Assembly (NCBI RefSeq): GCF_001687475.2
Contig: NZ_CP031611.1
Span: 1,426,001 to 1,490,000 of the forward strand
Origin: Campylobacter hepaticus
Lineage (GTDB): Bacteria > Campylobacterota > Campylobacteria > Campylobacterales > Campylobacteraceae
Reading direction: 5' to 3'
Length of the DNA stretch: 64,000 bases
Part shown: in pieces, positions 9,867-18,510 of the stretch
Position numbering within the stretch: the stretch's first letter is position 1
Layout of the letters: each line of letters begins with the position of its first letter
Notes under the pieces: generated by a model
The model's input: the letters and a program-made list of their open reading frames with translations, nothing else
The model's database searches: none
Told to the model about the DNA's origin: nothing
Program-made: the position numbers and the translations under genes

Positions 9867-11703
9867 AAAATTTGCCCACACTAAAGAAGAATTAGAAAAA
9901 TTAAGTTTAAAAGAATTAGAAGATCTTGCTGTTTTAATACGTGAAAAAATTATACAAGTAGTCAGTCAAAATGGTGGACATTTAAGTTCAAATTTAGGTG
10001 CTGTTGAGCTTAGTATAGCAATGCATTTGATTTTTGATGCTAATAAGGATCCTTTTATTTTTGATGTATCTCACCAATCTTATACACATAAACTTTTAAG
10101 TGGAAAAGAAGATATTTTTCATTCTTTAAGACAAATTAATGGTTTAAGTGGTTATACAAAACCTAGTGAAGGAGATTATTTTGTTGCTGGACATTCAAGC
10201 ACTTCTATTTCTTTGGCACTTGGTGCGTGTAAGGCTATTGCTTTAAAAAAACAAAAGCGCACTCCTATAGTTTTAATAGGTGATGGGGCTTTGAGTGCAG
10301 GAATGGTTTATGAGGCTTTAAATGAATTAGGTGATTCTAAATTTCCTTGTGTAATCCTTTTAAATGATAATGAAATGAGTATTTCAAAACCTATAGGTGC
10401 CATTTCAAAATATCTTTCTCAAGCTATGGCAACACAGTTTTATCAAAATTTTAAAAAGCGTATAGCAAAGATGCTTGATGTGTTACCTAATAGTGCTACT
10501 TATATAGCAAAACGTTTTGAAGAAAGTTTTAAACTTATTACTCCTGGACTTTTATTTGAAGAATTAGGTTTAGAATATATTGGCCCTATTGATGGCCATA
10601 ATTTAGCTGAAATTATTGTGGCTTTAAAACAAGCTAAAGCTATGCAAAAACCTTGTGTAGTACATGCTCAAACTATTAAGGGTAAGGGTTATATTTTAGC
10701 AGAGGGAAAGCATGCAAAATGGCATGGAGTAGGAGCTTTTGATATAGATAGCGGAGAAAGTATTAAAAATATTGATATTAAAAAATCAGCTACTGAAATT
10801 TTTTCTCAAAATTTATTGAATTTGGCTTTAAAATATGAAAATATTGTTGGAGTCACTGCTGCTATGCCAAGTGGGACTGGGCTTGATAAGCTTATAGATA
10901 AGTATCCTAATCGTTTTTGGGATGTAGCTATTGCAGAACAACATGCTGTTACTTCTATGGCTGCTATGGCAAAAGAAGGGTTTAAGCCTTTTGTAGCTAT
11001 TTATAGTACTTTTTTACAACGTGCTTATGATCAGATCATTCATGATTGTGCGATTATGAATTTAAGTATTGTTTTTGCTATAGATAGAGCAGGAATAGTT
11101 GGTGAAGATGGAGAAACACATCAAGGTGTTTTTGATGTTAGTTTTTTAGCGCCTTTGCCTAATTTCACTCTTTTGGCTCCTAGAGATGAACAAATGATGC
11201 AAAAAATAATGGAATACTCTTATTTGCATAAAGGACCTATAGCTTTTCGTTATCCTAGGGGAAGTTTTATTTTGGATAAAGAATTTAATTCTTGCGAAAT
11301 AGAGTTTGCTAAAGCTCAGTGGCTTGTTAAAAATGATAGCAAGATTGTTTTCCTAGGTTATGGTCAAGGGGTAGGTAAAGCATGGCAGGTTTTAAAATCT
11401 TTGCAAGCAATAGGAAAAGATGCGAATTTAATTGATCTGATTTTTATAAAACCTTTGGATGAGGAATTATTGTCTTATCTTGCTAAAAAAAGTGAAATTT
11501 GGTTTGTTTTTAGTGAAAATGCTAAAATTGGAGGTGTGGGAAGTTTGATCAATAATTTTTTGCAAAAATATGATTTTCAAATTAAACTTATCAGTTTTGA
11601 ATATGAAGATTGTTTTATTGAACACGGTAAAAGTAGCGAAGTAGAAAAAATTTTGCATAAAGATACTAATAGTTTATTTGATGAAGTCTTAAAAATTTTA
11701 TAA
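9859..11703 (+). CDS. dxs: 1-deoxy-D-xylulose-5-phosphate synthase
   Basis: First enzyme of the non-mevalonate isoprenoid pathway, joining pyruvate and glyceraldehyde-3-phosphate with thiamine diphosphate. 614 residues. The transketolase-type cofactor motif begins GDGALSAG (about 140) and ends near LLNDNEMSIS. FDVSHQSYTHK and AGHSSTS lie N-terminal. The pyrimidine-binding domain has the EQHAVTSMAAMA segment, and DRAGIVGEDGETHQG is a family hallmark. It overlaps fliH by 8 bases although functionally unrelated, so flagellar and isoprenoid genes probably share a transcript. Confidence 0.95.
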   Translation: MNKKFAHTKEELEKLSLKELEDLAVLIREKIIQVVSQNGGHLSSNLGAVELSIAMHLIFDANKDPFIFDVSHQSYTHKLLSGKEDIFHSLRQINGLSGYTKPSEGDYFVAGHSSTSISLALGACKAIALKKQKRTPIVLIGDGALSAGMVYEALNELGDSKFPCVILLNDNEMSISKPIGAISKYLSQAMATQFYQNFKKRIAKMLDVLPNSATYIAKRFEESFKLITPGLLFEELGLEYIGPIDGHNLAEIIVALKQAKAMQKPCVVHAQTIKGKGYILAEGKHAKWHGVGAFDIDSGESIKNIDIKKSATEIFSQNLLNLALKYENIVGVTAAMPSGTGLDKLIDKYPNRFWDVAIAEQHAVTSMAAMAKEGFKPFVAIYSTFLQRAYDQIIHDCAIMNLSIVFAIDRAGIVGEDGETHQGVFDVSFLAPLPNFTLLAPRDEQMMQKIMEYSYLHKGPIAFRYPRGSFILDKEFNSCEIEFAKAQWLVKNDSKIVFLGYGQGVGKAWQVLKSLQAIGKDANLIDLIFIKPLDEELLSYLAKKSEIWFVFSENAKIGGVGSLINNFLQKYDFQIKLISFEYEDCFIEHGKSSEVEKILHKDTNSLFDEVLKIL

Positions 11704-11705
11704 TT

Positions 11706-11726
11706 AAATAATAAAAAATATTATTT
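11706..11726. promoter_or_regulatory. 8-5-8 inverted repeat between dxs and perR
   Basis: Perfect arms AAATAATA / TATTATTT with a five-A spacer, 64 bases before perR. It has no G or C, so it would be a poor terminator for dxs. AT-rich dyads of this kind are typical of Fur/PerR-family operators, and PerR autoregulation is known in C. jejuni. Candidate operator only. Confidence 0.35.
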
Positions 11727-11789
11727 GATATAAACTTTTTTTAATTAAAATTTTATTATTATTTCCTCTTAAAAAATAAGGATATTAAA

Positions 11790-12200
11790 ATGGAATTGTT
11801 AGAAATGCTTAGAAAACATGAATTAAAGGCTACTCCACAGAGGCTTTGCGTTTTAAAAATCTTAAAAAGGCATGAACATCCTAATATTGATGAATTGTAT
11901 GCAGAAATTAAAAAAGAGTATCCTTCAATTTCTTTAGCCACAGTTTACAAAAATCTTAACACCTTGCAAGAACAAGGTTTGGTTGTTGAAATTAATGTTT
12001 TAAATCAAAAAACTTGTTATGATATTTATGAAGAGAAACATATTCATGTTGTTTGTTCTAAATGTGGTAATATAAATGATTTAAATTTTCAAGATGTGAA
12101 ACTTGATGAATATCAAGAATATTTAGAAAAAAAATTAGGCAATTTGATTAACCATTTATCAGTTTGTGCTTATGTTCACAGGTGTAAAGAATGTTCTTAA
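11790..12200 (+). CDS. perR: Peroxide-sensing Fur-family repressor PerR
   Basis: 136-residue Fur-family metalloregulator. Winged helix at about 1-80 (SLATVYKNLNTLQEQGLV recognition region), then a dimerisation/metal domain with HIHVVCSKCG (H84, H86, C89, C92) and HRCKEC (C132, C135): the structural zinc four-cysteine site. Length and the short C-terminus fit PerR better than Fur. In Campylobacter PerR represses katA, ahpC and itself, and ahpC lies 10 kb downstream. AAGGA precedes the ATG, and a strong hairpin terminator follows the stop. Confidence 0.88.
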   Translation: MELLEMLRKHELKATPQRLCVLKILKRHEHPNIDELYAEIKKEYPSISLATVYKNLNTLQEQGLVVEINVLNQKTCYDIYEEKHIHVVCSKCGNINDLNFQDVKLDEYQEYLEKKLGNLINHLSVCAYVHRCKECS

Positions 12201-12210
12201 ATAAATTAAG

Positions 12211-12236
12211 AAAATAACCCTTTTTAGGGTTATTTT
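12211..12236 (+). terminator. Rho-independent terminator after perR
   Basis: Perfect 11-bp stem AAAATAACCCT / AGGGTTATTTT with a 4-base loop, beginning 10 bases after the perR stop and followed by AGTATTTTTAAAATTCTT. The mirror-image A-rich left arm could also work in the other direction. Confidence 0.8.
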
Positions 12237-12343
12237 AGTATTTTTAAAATTCTTATAAATATTTTTTAAAATATCGATAATTTTATAAAAATAAACTTAA
12301 AATTCTTCAAGATTTTTTATCATAAAAATTTTTAATATTATTG

Positions 12344-12349
12344 TATAAT
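12344..12349 (+). promoter_or_regulatory. Candidate -10 element for ubiE
   Basis: TATAAT within TTGTATAATTTTG, 70 bases before ubiE, with T/A-rich DNA upstream as in Campylobacter sigma-70 promoters, which lack a clear -35. A second TATAAT at 12403-12408 is too close to the start codon to be likely. The 219 bases between perR and ubiE hold the perR terminator and this element; no coding potential is seen there. Confidence 0.45.
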
Positions 12350-12419
12350 TTTGAATATAAAAATAGGTTTTATAAATTAAAAGACAAGAAAATTATAAAA
12401 GCTATAATTAAGGATAATA

Positions 12420-13127
12420 ATGCAAAAGCAAGATAAAATTATAAATATGTTTAATGAAATAGCTCCAACTTATGATAAAACTAATAGAATTTTAAGTTTT
12501 GGTGTTGATGTAAGTTGGCGCAAATTCGCTTGTAAAAGAGTTTTAAAGCTTTGTGAAAAAGATGATATAGTTATACTGGATGTGGCTTGTGGAACAGGAG
12601 ATATGATAAATATTTGGCAAAATAGTGCTAAAAAATTAAACAAAAATATACTCAATCTCAAAGGTGTTGATCCAAGTAAAGGTATGTTAAATATAGCAAA
12701 ACAAAAATTTCCAAATATTGATTTTATAAAAGCTCAAGCACAAGAATTACCTTTACAAAATGAAAGCACTGATATTATAAGTATAAGTTATGGAATACGT
12801 AATGTGGTAGAGAGAAAAAAAGCTTTAAGTGAGTTTTCACGAGTGCTTAAACAAAATGGAATTTTTTTAATTTTAGAATTTGTTAAAAGAGAAAATGATG
12901 GTTTTATAGGGTTTTGCAGGGATTTTTATCTTAAAAATATTTTGCCAAATTTAGGTGCAATTATAAGTAAAAATAAAAGTGCTTATGAATATTTACCTAA
13001 TTCCATAGAAAGTTTTTTGAGTAAAGATGAAATGATTATTGAGTTAGAACAAGCAGGTTTTAAGATGCTTGAATTTAAAAGTTTTAGTTTTGGTGTGAGC
13101 TCTATGTTTATAGCTAAGAAAATCTAA
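12420..13127 (+). CDS. ubiE: Demethylmenaquinone methyltransferase UbiE/MenG
   Basis: SAM-dependent C-methyltransferase of menaquinone (or ubiquinone) synthesis; in Campylobacter the product is menaquinone. 235 residues: YDKTNRILSFGVDVSWRKF, a UbiE signature, at about 18; SAM motif I VACGTGD (about 57); GVDPSKGMLNIAKQKF; and SYGIRNVVERKKALSEFSRV (about 123), the second UbiE signature. AAGGA lies just before the ATG. The last four bases overlap the convergent tctA gene, and both stop codons lie in a hairpin. Confidence 0.93.
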   Translation: MQKQDKIINMFNEIAPTYDKTNRILSFGVDVSWRKFACKRVLKLCEKDDIVILDVACGTGDMINIWQNSAKKLNKNILNLKGVDPSKGMLNIAKQKFPNIDFIKAQAQELPLQNESTDIISISYGIRNVVERKKALSEFSRVLKQNGIFLILEFVKRENDGFIGFCRDFYLKNILPNLGAIISKNKSAYEYLPNSIESFLSKDEMIIELEQAGFKMLEFKSFSFGVSSMFIAKKI

Positions 13128-13143
13128 ATCTTAGATTTTCTTA
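13115..13143. terminator. Bidirectional terminator covering the ubiE and tctA stop codons
   Basis: Perfect 13-bp stem TAAGAAAATCTAA / TTAGATTTTCTTA with a 3-base loop, followed on the + strand by a T tract. The ubiE stop (13125-13127) and the tctA stop on the other strand (13124-13126) both fall inside the left arm, so one hairpin ends both transcripts. Confidence 0.8.
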
Positions 13144-14617
13144 ATTTTTTTATTAAAAGTGGTAATATTATAATTAATATAGCCCCTACAAGTAAAATAG
13201 GAGCTATAGATCCACTCCAAAGTATTGATAAATCTCCATTGCTAATAGATAATGCTCTTCTTAGATTGGTTTCTAATTGTTCTCCTAATACAAAACCAAG
13301 TATAAGAGGAGCCATTGGAAATTCAAGTTTTCTTAAAATATAAGCTAGGATACCTATGATTAAGATTAAAATTATATCAAAGCTTGTGCTATTAATAGAA
13401 TAAATTCCTATAATTGAAACAATAATTATAATAGGGGCTAAACTCCACATAGGTATACTTAAAATTTTAACAAAAATTCTAATTAGGGGTAAATTCATCA
13501 AAAGTAAAACTACATTAGCAAATAATAAAGAAGCTATAAGCCCCCATACTATATTTGCTTGTTCGCTAAACATTGTAGGACCTGGGGTGATATTATAAAG
13601 TGTTAATGCTCCCATCATTACTGCAGTTGTTCCTGAACCTGGAAGTCCAAGTGTGAGCATAGGGATAAAAGATCCGCAAGCTGAGGCATTATTAGCTGCT
13701 TCAGGGGCTGCAACACCTTTTAAATCTCCTTGTCCAAATTTGCCTTTTATGCCAGCTATTTTTTTCTCACTCATATAAGTAATAGCACTAGCTATAGTTG
13801 CTCCAGCGCCTGGTAAAACTCCTACAAAAAATCCTAAGATAGAAGATCTTATAATGGCTGAAAAACAAAGAAAAAATTCTTTAAGATTAACTAAAATTTT
13901 ACCTGTTTTATTAATAATATTTTGACTTGTACGAGTATTTTCTAATATGAAAAAAATTTCACTAACAGAAAAAAGACCTATAACTAAAATAATAAAAGAA
14001 ATTCCATCATATAAATGAGGATTGTCAAAGGTAAAGCGATAAACACCTGTATTTCCATCTATACCTATGGTGGTTAAAAAAAGACCTATTAAGGCTGAGA
14101 GAAAAGATCTTATGGGTTTTTGAGCTAACATGCTTCCTAAACTTGCTAAACCAAAAATAATAAGAGCAAAATATTCAGCAGGTCCAAATTTTAAAGACCA
14201 CTGTGCAATCAGTGGAGCAAAAAGTATAATACCACAAATTGCTATAAAAGAACCAATAAAAGAACTAAGTGCTGAGATGCTTAAGGCTTTTCCTGCTAAG
14301 CCTTTTTTAGCTAAAGGATGCCCATCTAAAGTAGTCATAATGGCTGCTGCATCTCCTGGTATTCCAAGAAGTATAGAAGAAATTCTGCCTCCATATTCAC
14401 AACCCATATAAACTGTTGCAAGTAAAATAATGGCAGATTCTGCAGGTAAGTTCATTCCAAAAGCTAGAGGGAGTAAAATAGCTACTCCATTAATAGGTCC
14501 AAGTCCTGGAAGCATACCTACTATAGTGCCTATAAAACAGCCTATTAATGCTATTAAAATATTGTAAGGATCTAAAGCTATATTAAATCCTTGCATTAAA
14601 TACATCCAAGTATCCAT
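13124..14617 (-). CDS. tctA: Tripartite tricarboxylate transporter large membrane subunit TctA
   Basis: 497-residue permease of the TTT family, which takes up citrate or related carboxylates with a binding protein. About 11-12 membrane segments. Family hallmarks: GTIVGMLPGLGPINGVAILLP near the N-terminus, YGGRISSILLGIPGDAAA, GFFVGVLPGAGATIAS and ASACGSFIPMLTLGLPGS in the middle. AAAGGA lies before the ATG. It is third in a tctC-tctB-tctA unit, 9 bases after tctB. The substrate cannot be read from sequence. No TctDE two-component pair lies alongside. Confidence 0.93.
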   Translation of the reverse strand: MDTWMYLMQGFNIALDPYNILIALIGCFIGTIVGMLPGLGPINGVAILLPLAFGMNLPAESAIILLATVYMGCEYGGRISSILLGIPGDAAAIMTTLDGHPLAKKGLAGKALSISALSSFIGSFIAICGIILFAPLIAQWSLKFGPAEYFALIIFGLASLGSMLAQKPIRSFLSALIGLFLTTIGIDGNTGVYRFTFDNPHLYDGISFIILVIGLFSVSEIFFILENTRTSQNIINKTGKILVNLKEFFLCFSAIIRSSILGFFVGVLPGAGATIASAITYMSEKKIAGIKGKFGQGDLKGVAAPEAANNASACGSFIPMLTLGLPGSGTTAVMMGALTLYNITPGPTMFSEQANIVWGLIASLLFANVVLLLMNLPLIRIFVKILSIPMWSLAPIIIIVSIIGIYSINSTSFDIILILIIGILAYILRKLEFPMAPLILGFVLGEQLETNLRRALSISNGDLSILWSGSIAPILLVGAILIIILPLLIKKLRKSKI

Positions 14618-14626
14618 AATTTTCCT

Positions 14627-15082
14627 TTAATTAAAATGATTAAAGATAAAGCCAAATGGCAAAGTAATTTGTAATACATTATCAAAAAAATAATATAGAA
14701 TAATGCTACTTAATATAGAAAAAATACAAGCTTTAGGCAAGGTTGTTTTAAAAAGCAAAGTCATGATAAATATTAGTAAAAATGTACAAAGCATAAAGCC
14801 TAAGAGTTCAAAAAAAATGGCATAGAGTAAAAGGGCTAAAGTTAAAATAATAAATTTTTTCCAAAAAATGAAATCACCCCATTTAAGCCCATTATTTTTA
14901 GAAATAAAAATTAAAAATAAAGAGAAAAAGGAGATAAGAATTAAAATTCCTATCGGAAAAGCACGAGGTCCTAGGGGTTCATAATTAAAATCTGAATGTA
15001 TACTTAAACCTTTATAAATTCCAATTAAACTAATAATGAGCAAGATCCCTGCAATAATTTTTATACTTGAAATCGTTTTCAT
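14627..15082 (-). CDS. tctB: Tripartite tricarboxylate transporter small membrane subunit TctB
   Basis: 151 residues with four hydrophobic helices (about 5-25, 40-62, 74-98 and 100-140). The short motif LGPRAFPIGILILI after the first helix is typical of TctB. It partners TctA in the membrane. Its start overlaps the end of tctC by 4 bases, so the two are probably translated together. Confidence 0.85.
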   Translation of the reverse strand: MKTISSIKIIAGILLIISLIGIYKGLSIHSDFNYEPLGPRAFPIGILILISFFSLFLIFISKNNGLKWGDFIFWKKFIILTLALLLYAIFFELLGFMLCTFLLIFIMTLLFKTTLPKACIFSILSSIILYYFFDNVLQITLPFGFIFNHFN

Positions 15083-16044
15083 TTTATAAGCTTAAATTCT
15101 TTGGCTAATGTTCTATATTGTTCAGTTTGTTTTTTAACAAAATCTTCTAAATCTTTACCATTTTTGTTAAATTCAAATAAGGATCTTTGATTAAGTTGAT
15201 CTTTGTATTCTTGAGTTTTTTGGAATTTTTCAAATGCATTAAGCCACCAATTATAAGCTTCATTAGAAACTTTTGATCCCATATAATAAGCTCTAAGTGT
15301 AGGCCATTCTACTTCATAACCTAGTTCTTTAGCAGTTGGAATATCAGCTAGAATTCCAGGAAGCCTTTTTGGAGAAAAAATTGCTAAAACTCTAATAGTT
15401 TTTGTTTTAATTTGAGGTATGAGTTCAGCTACACCTGCACTAATGACATCAATGTGATTTCCTAAGAGTGAAGTTAAAGCATCACCTCCTCCTTCAAAGG
15501 CTACATAACGTATTTTTTTCACATCAACATTAATGGCTTTTGCAAGCAAAGCTGTTTGCATCCAATCTTGTCCTCCTATAGATCCTCCAGCACCTATACT
15601 AATAGAGTTGGGATCTTTTTGTAAAGCTTTTATTAAATCTTCTAGATTTTTATAAGGAGAATCTGCTTTTACGGCTATCATACCATAATCTACGCCTGCT
15701 GAAGCAAGCCATTTAACATCATTTTCATTGTATTTTCCATGTTTTCCTGTAGCTATATTAAGTAAGGTTCCACTTGAAAAAGCCACTACTACATTACCAT
15801 CTTTAGATCTATTATTAACCATGGTATTATAAGCTACAACACCTACTCCACCAGGCATATAAGTGACTCTTATAGGAGTTGAGATAATTTTAGTATCAAG
15901 CATACCAACTTGAATGAGTTTACATGTTAAATCAAATCCACCTCCAGGTTGAGCTGGAGCAATGCATTCAGGACGTTTTGGTTCTTGAGCAAAACTTAAT
16001 ATAGTGCTAAAAGCTAAAATAGAGCAAAAAATTTTTAATTTCAT
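15079..16044 (-). CDS. tctC: Tripartite tricarboxylate transporter periplasmic binding protein TctC (Bug family)
   Basis: 321 residues with a Sec signal peptide (KIFCSILAFSTILSFA, cleavage near residue 19). The Bug-family ligand loop IAPAQPGGGFDLTCKLIQ follows, then YMPGGVGVVAYN, GAGGSIGGQDWMQTALL and the C-terminal LPGILADIPTAKELGYEVEW. Bug proteins bind carboxylates in a Venus-flytrap fold and deliver them to TctAB. AAAGGA lies before the ATG. As first gene of the cassette it has the 170-base divergent region to xseA as its promoter region. Confidence 0.92.
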   Translation of the reverse strand: MKLKIFCSILAFSTILSFAQEPKRPECIAPAQPGGGFDLTCKLIQVGMLDTKIISTPIRVTYMPGGVGVVAYNTMVNNRSKDGNVVVAFSSGTLLNIATGKHGKYNENDVKWLASAGVDYGMIAVKADSPYKNLEDLIKALQKDPNSISIGAGGSIGGQDWMQTALLAKAINVDVKKIRYVAFEGGGDALTSLLGNHIDVISAGVAELIPQIKTKTIRVLAIFSPKRLPGILADIPTAKELGYEVEWPTLRAYYMGSKVSNEAYNWWLNAFEKFQKTQEYKDQLNQRSLFEFNKNGKDLEDFVKKQTEQYRTLAKEFKLIK

Positions 16045-16184
16045 GATAAAATCCTTTAAGTTTTAAGTTTGAAATATATAAGTATTATATATAATATTTT
16101 TTCTAAAATTTTACTATTTAGTTGAGATTAGACTTAAAAATTTTTAAAAAAGTGTAACTTTATTATACAAAATCAATATATTGA

Positions 16185-16190
16185 TACAAT
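16185..16190 (+). promoter_or_regulatory. Candidate -10 element for xseA
   Basis: TACAAT in TTGATACAATTTG, 28 bases before the xseA ATG, in the 173-base region divergent from tctC. The tctC side also holds AT-rich TATATATAATA near 16081-16100 that may serve its promoter. No operator-like dyad is obvious between them. Confidence 0.35.
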
Positions 16191-16217
16191 TTGTAATAAT
16201 TTATATTTGGAAAATTG

Positions 16218-17381
16218 ATGAATGTAAGTGAATTAAATTTAAAAGCTAAGGCTTTATTGGAGACGCATTTTGATGATATTGTTTTAAGCGGAGAACTTTC
16301 AAAAATTACTATGCATGGTTCAGGACATTGGTATTTTGATTTAAAGGATGAAAAATCTAGCATAGCTTGTGCTATGTTTAAAAATGCTAATTTAAAAGTG
16401 GATTTTAAACCAAAGCTTGGTGATTTTTTAGAACTTATTGGAAGTGTAAGTTTATATGTTGAAAGTGGACGTTATCAATTTATCGCAAATAGCATGAAAA
16501 AAGCAGGATTTGGAGATTTAGAGGCACAATTTTTAGCTTTAAAAGAACGTTTGCAAAAAGAAGGACTTTTTGATACATGTTTTAAAAAGAAATTGCCAAA
16601 ATTTCCTAAAAAAGTGGGTATTATTACTTCAAAAACTTCAGCAGCTTTGCAAGATATGTTAAAACTTATTAATCAAAAAGAATATTTTTTAGCTAAAATT
16701 TATGTTTTTAATGCTTTAACTCAGGGAAATCAAGCACCTTCTTCTCTTATAAAAGCTTTACAAAGAGCTGATACTATGGATTTAGATCTTATTGTTATTG
16801 CACGTGGTGGAGGGAGTAGAGAGGATCTTTTTTGTTTTAATGATGAAAACTTAGCAAGAGAAATTTTTAAAGCTAATACTCCTATTATTTCAGCAATTGG
16901 ACATGAGATTGATTATGTAATTAGCGATTTTGTTGCAGATTATAGAGCTCCAACACCTTCTGCAGCTATTGATATTTTGTTTTTTTCAAAGTTAAATTTA
17001 GAACAAAATTTAGATTTATTAGAAGAAAAATTATTACAATGTTTGCAAAATAAAATACAAAATTGTAATCATATGCTTTTAAATTTAAATAAAATTTTTA
17101 AAGCTAATTCTTTGCCTAAAATATTAGATGAAAAAATAAAACAAAGTTATGCTATAGAGAAACAATTTTATAATTTAATCATAAATCAGTTGAGTTTTAA
17201 TAAATTAAAATTAGAAAAATTGCAAAATGCTTATTTGCAGCATGAAAATTTCTTTAATAAAAGTAAAAAATTTGTTTGTGTTAAAAAAGATAATAAAATA
17301 ATAAGTTTAGAAGAACTTAAAGCTGATGATATGATAATTTTAACTTCTCAAACTTCTCAAAAAGAAGCAAAAATTTTATAA
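16218..17381 (+). CDS. xseA: Exodeoxyribonuclease VII large subunit
   Basis: Nuclease degrading single-stranded DNA with the small subunit XseB (not in this window). 387 residues: N-terminal OB fold ([37 protein letters not shown]), catalytic domain ([63 protein letters not shown], the family signature) and a C-terminal coiled-coil part. ATG 16218 is chosen over the upstream TTG at 16215; the resulting N-terminus and length agree with C. jejuni XseA. Confidence 0.94.
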   Translation: MNVSELNLKAKALLETHFDDIVLSGELSKITMHGSGHWYFDLKDEKSSIACAMFKNANLKVDFKPKLGDFLELIGSVSLYVESGRYQFIANSMKKAGFGDLEAQFLALKERLQKEGLFDTCFKKKLPKFPKKVGIITSKTSAALQDMLKLINQKEYFLAKIYVFNALTQGNQAPSSLIKALQRADTMDLDLIVIARGGGSREDLFCFNDENLAREIFKANTPIISAIGHEIDYVISDFVADYRAPTPSAAIDILFFSKLNLEQNLDLLEEKLLQCLQNKIQNCNHMLLNLNKIFKANSLPKILDEKIKQSYAIEKQFYNLIINQLSFNKLKLEKLQNAYLQHENFFNKSKKFVCVKKDNKIISLEELKADDMIILTSQTSQKEAKIL

Positions 17382-17391
17382 AGGATATATT

Positions 17392-18468
17392 ATGAGAAAA
17401 ATTAATTTTAGCGCTGGACCATCAACTTTACCTTTAGAAATTTTAAAACAAGCCCAAGAGCAATTGTGTGATTATCAAGGAAAAGGTTATTCTATTATGG
17501 AAATTTCACACCGAACCAAGGTGTTTGAAGAAGTACATTTTGGCGCGCAAGAAAAAGCTAAAAGACTCTATGGCTTAAATGAGGATTATGAGGTCTTGTT
17601 TTTACAAGGTGGGGCAAGTTTACAATTTGCTATGATTCCTATGAATTTAGCTTTAAATGGAATTTGTGAATATGCTAATACTGGAATTTGGACAAATAAA
17701 GCAATTAAAGAAGCTCAGATTTTGGGTATAAAAGTAAAAATTGTTGCAAGTAGTCAAGAAAATAATTTTAATCATATTCCTGATGTAGAATTTAGTGATA
17801 ATGCCGATTATGCTTATATTTGTTCTAATAATACTATTTATGGTACACAATATCAAAATTATCCTAAAACTAAAGCCCCTTTAATCGTTGATGCTTCAAG
17901 TGATTTTTTTTCTAAAAAGGTAGATTTTTCCAATATAGCTTTTTTTTATGGAGGAGTACAAAAAAATGCAGGGATATCAGGTTTAAGTTGTATTTTTATC
18001 CGTAAAGATATGTTAGAAAGATCACAGAATAAAAAAATTCCTAGTATGTTAAGTTATGCTATTCATGCACAAAATAATTCTTTGTTTAATACGCCTCCAA
18101 CTTTTGCCATTTATATGTTTAATCTTGAAATGGATTGGCTTTTAAATCAAGGTGGGCTTGATAAGGTGTATGAAAATAATTTTAAAAAAGCTAATATACT
18201 TTATAATTGTATTGATAGTAGTGAAGGTTTTTATCAAGGACATGCTAAGAAAAAAGATAGATCTTTAATGAATGTGAGTTTTAATATTCCTATAAATACA
18301 GATTTAGAATCTGTATTTATAGATGAAGCTCAAAAAGAGGGCATGATAGGTCTTAAAGGACATAGAATTTTAGGTGGGATTCGTGCAAGTATTTATAATG
18401 CTTTAAATTTAGACCAAGTAGAAATATTATGTGAATTTATGAAAAAATTTCAAGAAAAATATGCATAA
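17392..18468 (+). CDS. serC: Phosphoserine aminotransferase
   Basis: PLP enzyme making 3-phosphoserine from 3-phosphohydroxypyruvate for serine synthesis; it also serves the pyridoxal pathway in some bacteria. 358 residues starting [14 protein letters not shown] lysine is K191 in [27 protein letters not shown] and the C-terminal [19 protein letters not shown] are SerC signatures. It lies 10 bases after xseA, with AAAGGAT before the ATG, so they form one unit. Confidence 0.95.
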   Translation: MRKINFSAGPSTLPLEILKQAQEQLCDYQGKGYSIMEISHRTKVFEEVHFGAQEKAKRLYGLNEDYEVLFLQGGASLQFAMIPMNLALNGICEYANTGIWTNKAIKEAQILGIKVKIVASSQENNFNHIPDVEFSDNADYAYICSNNTIYGTQYQNYPKTKAPLIVDASSDFFSKKVDFSNIAFFYGGVQKNAGISGLSCIFIRKDMLERSQNKKIPSMLSYAIHAQNNSLFNTPPTFAIYMFNLEMDWLLNQGGLDKVYENNFKKANILYNCIDSSEGFYQGHAKKKDRSLMNVSFNIPINTDLESVFIDEAQKEGMIGLKGHRILGGIRASIYNALNLDQVEILCEFMKKFQEKYA

Positions 18469-18510
18469 TTTTAATGTGAAGATAATAAATTTAGTTTATT
18501 GAAAAATAAA

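Noticed and set aside
12403-12408. Second TATAAT before ubiE
   Set aside because: Only 11 bases before the ATG and overlapping the ribosome site region, leaving no room for a transcribed leader; the upstream TATAAT at 12344 is preferred.
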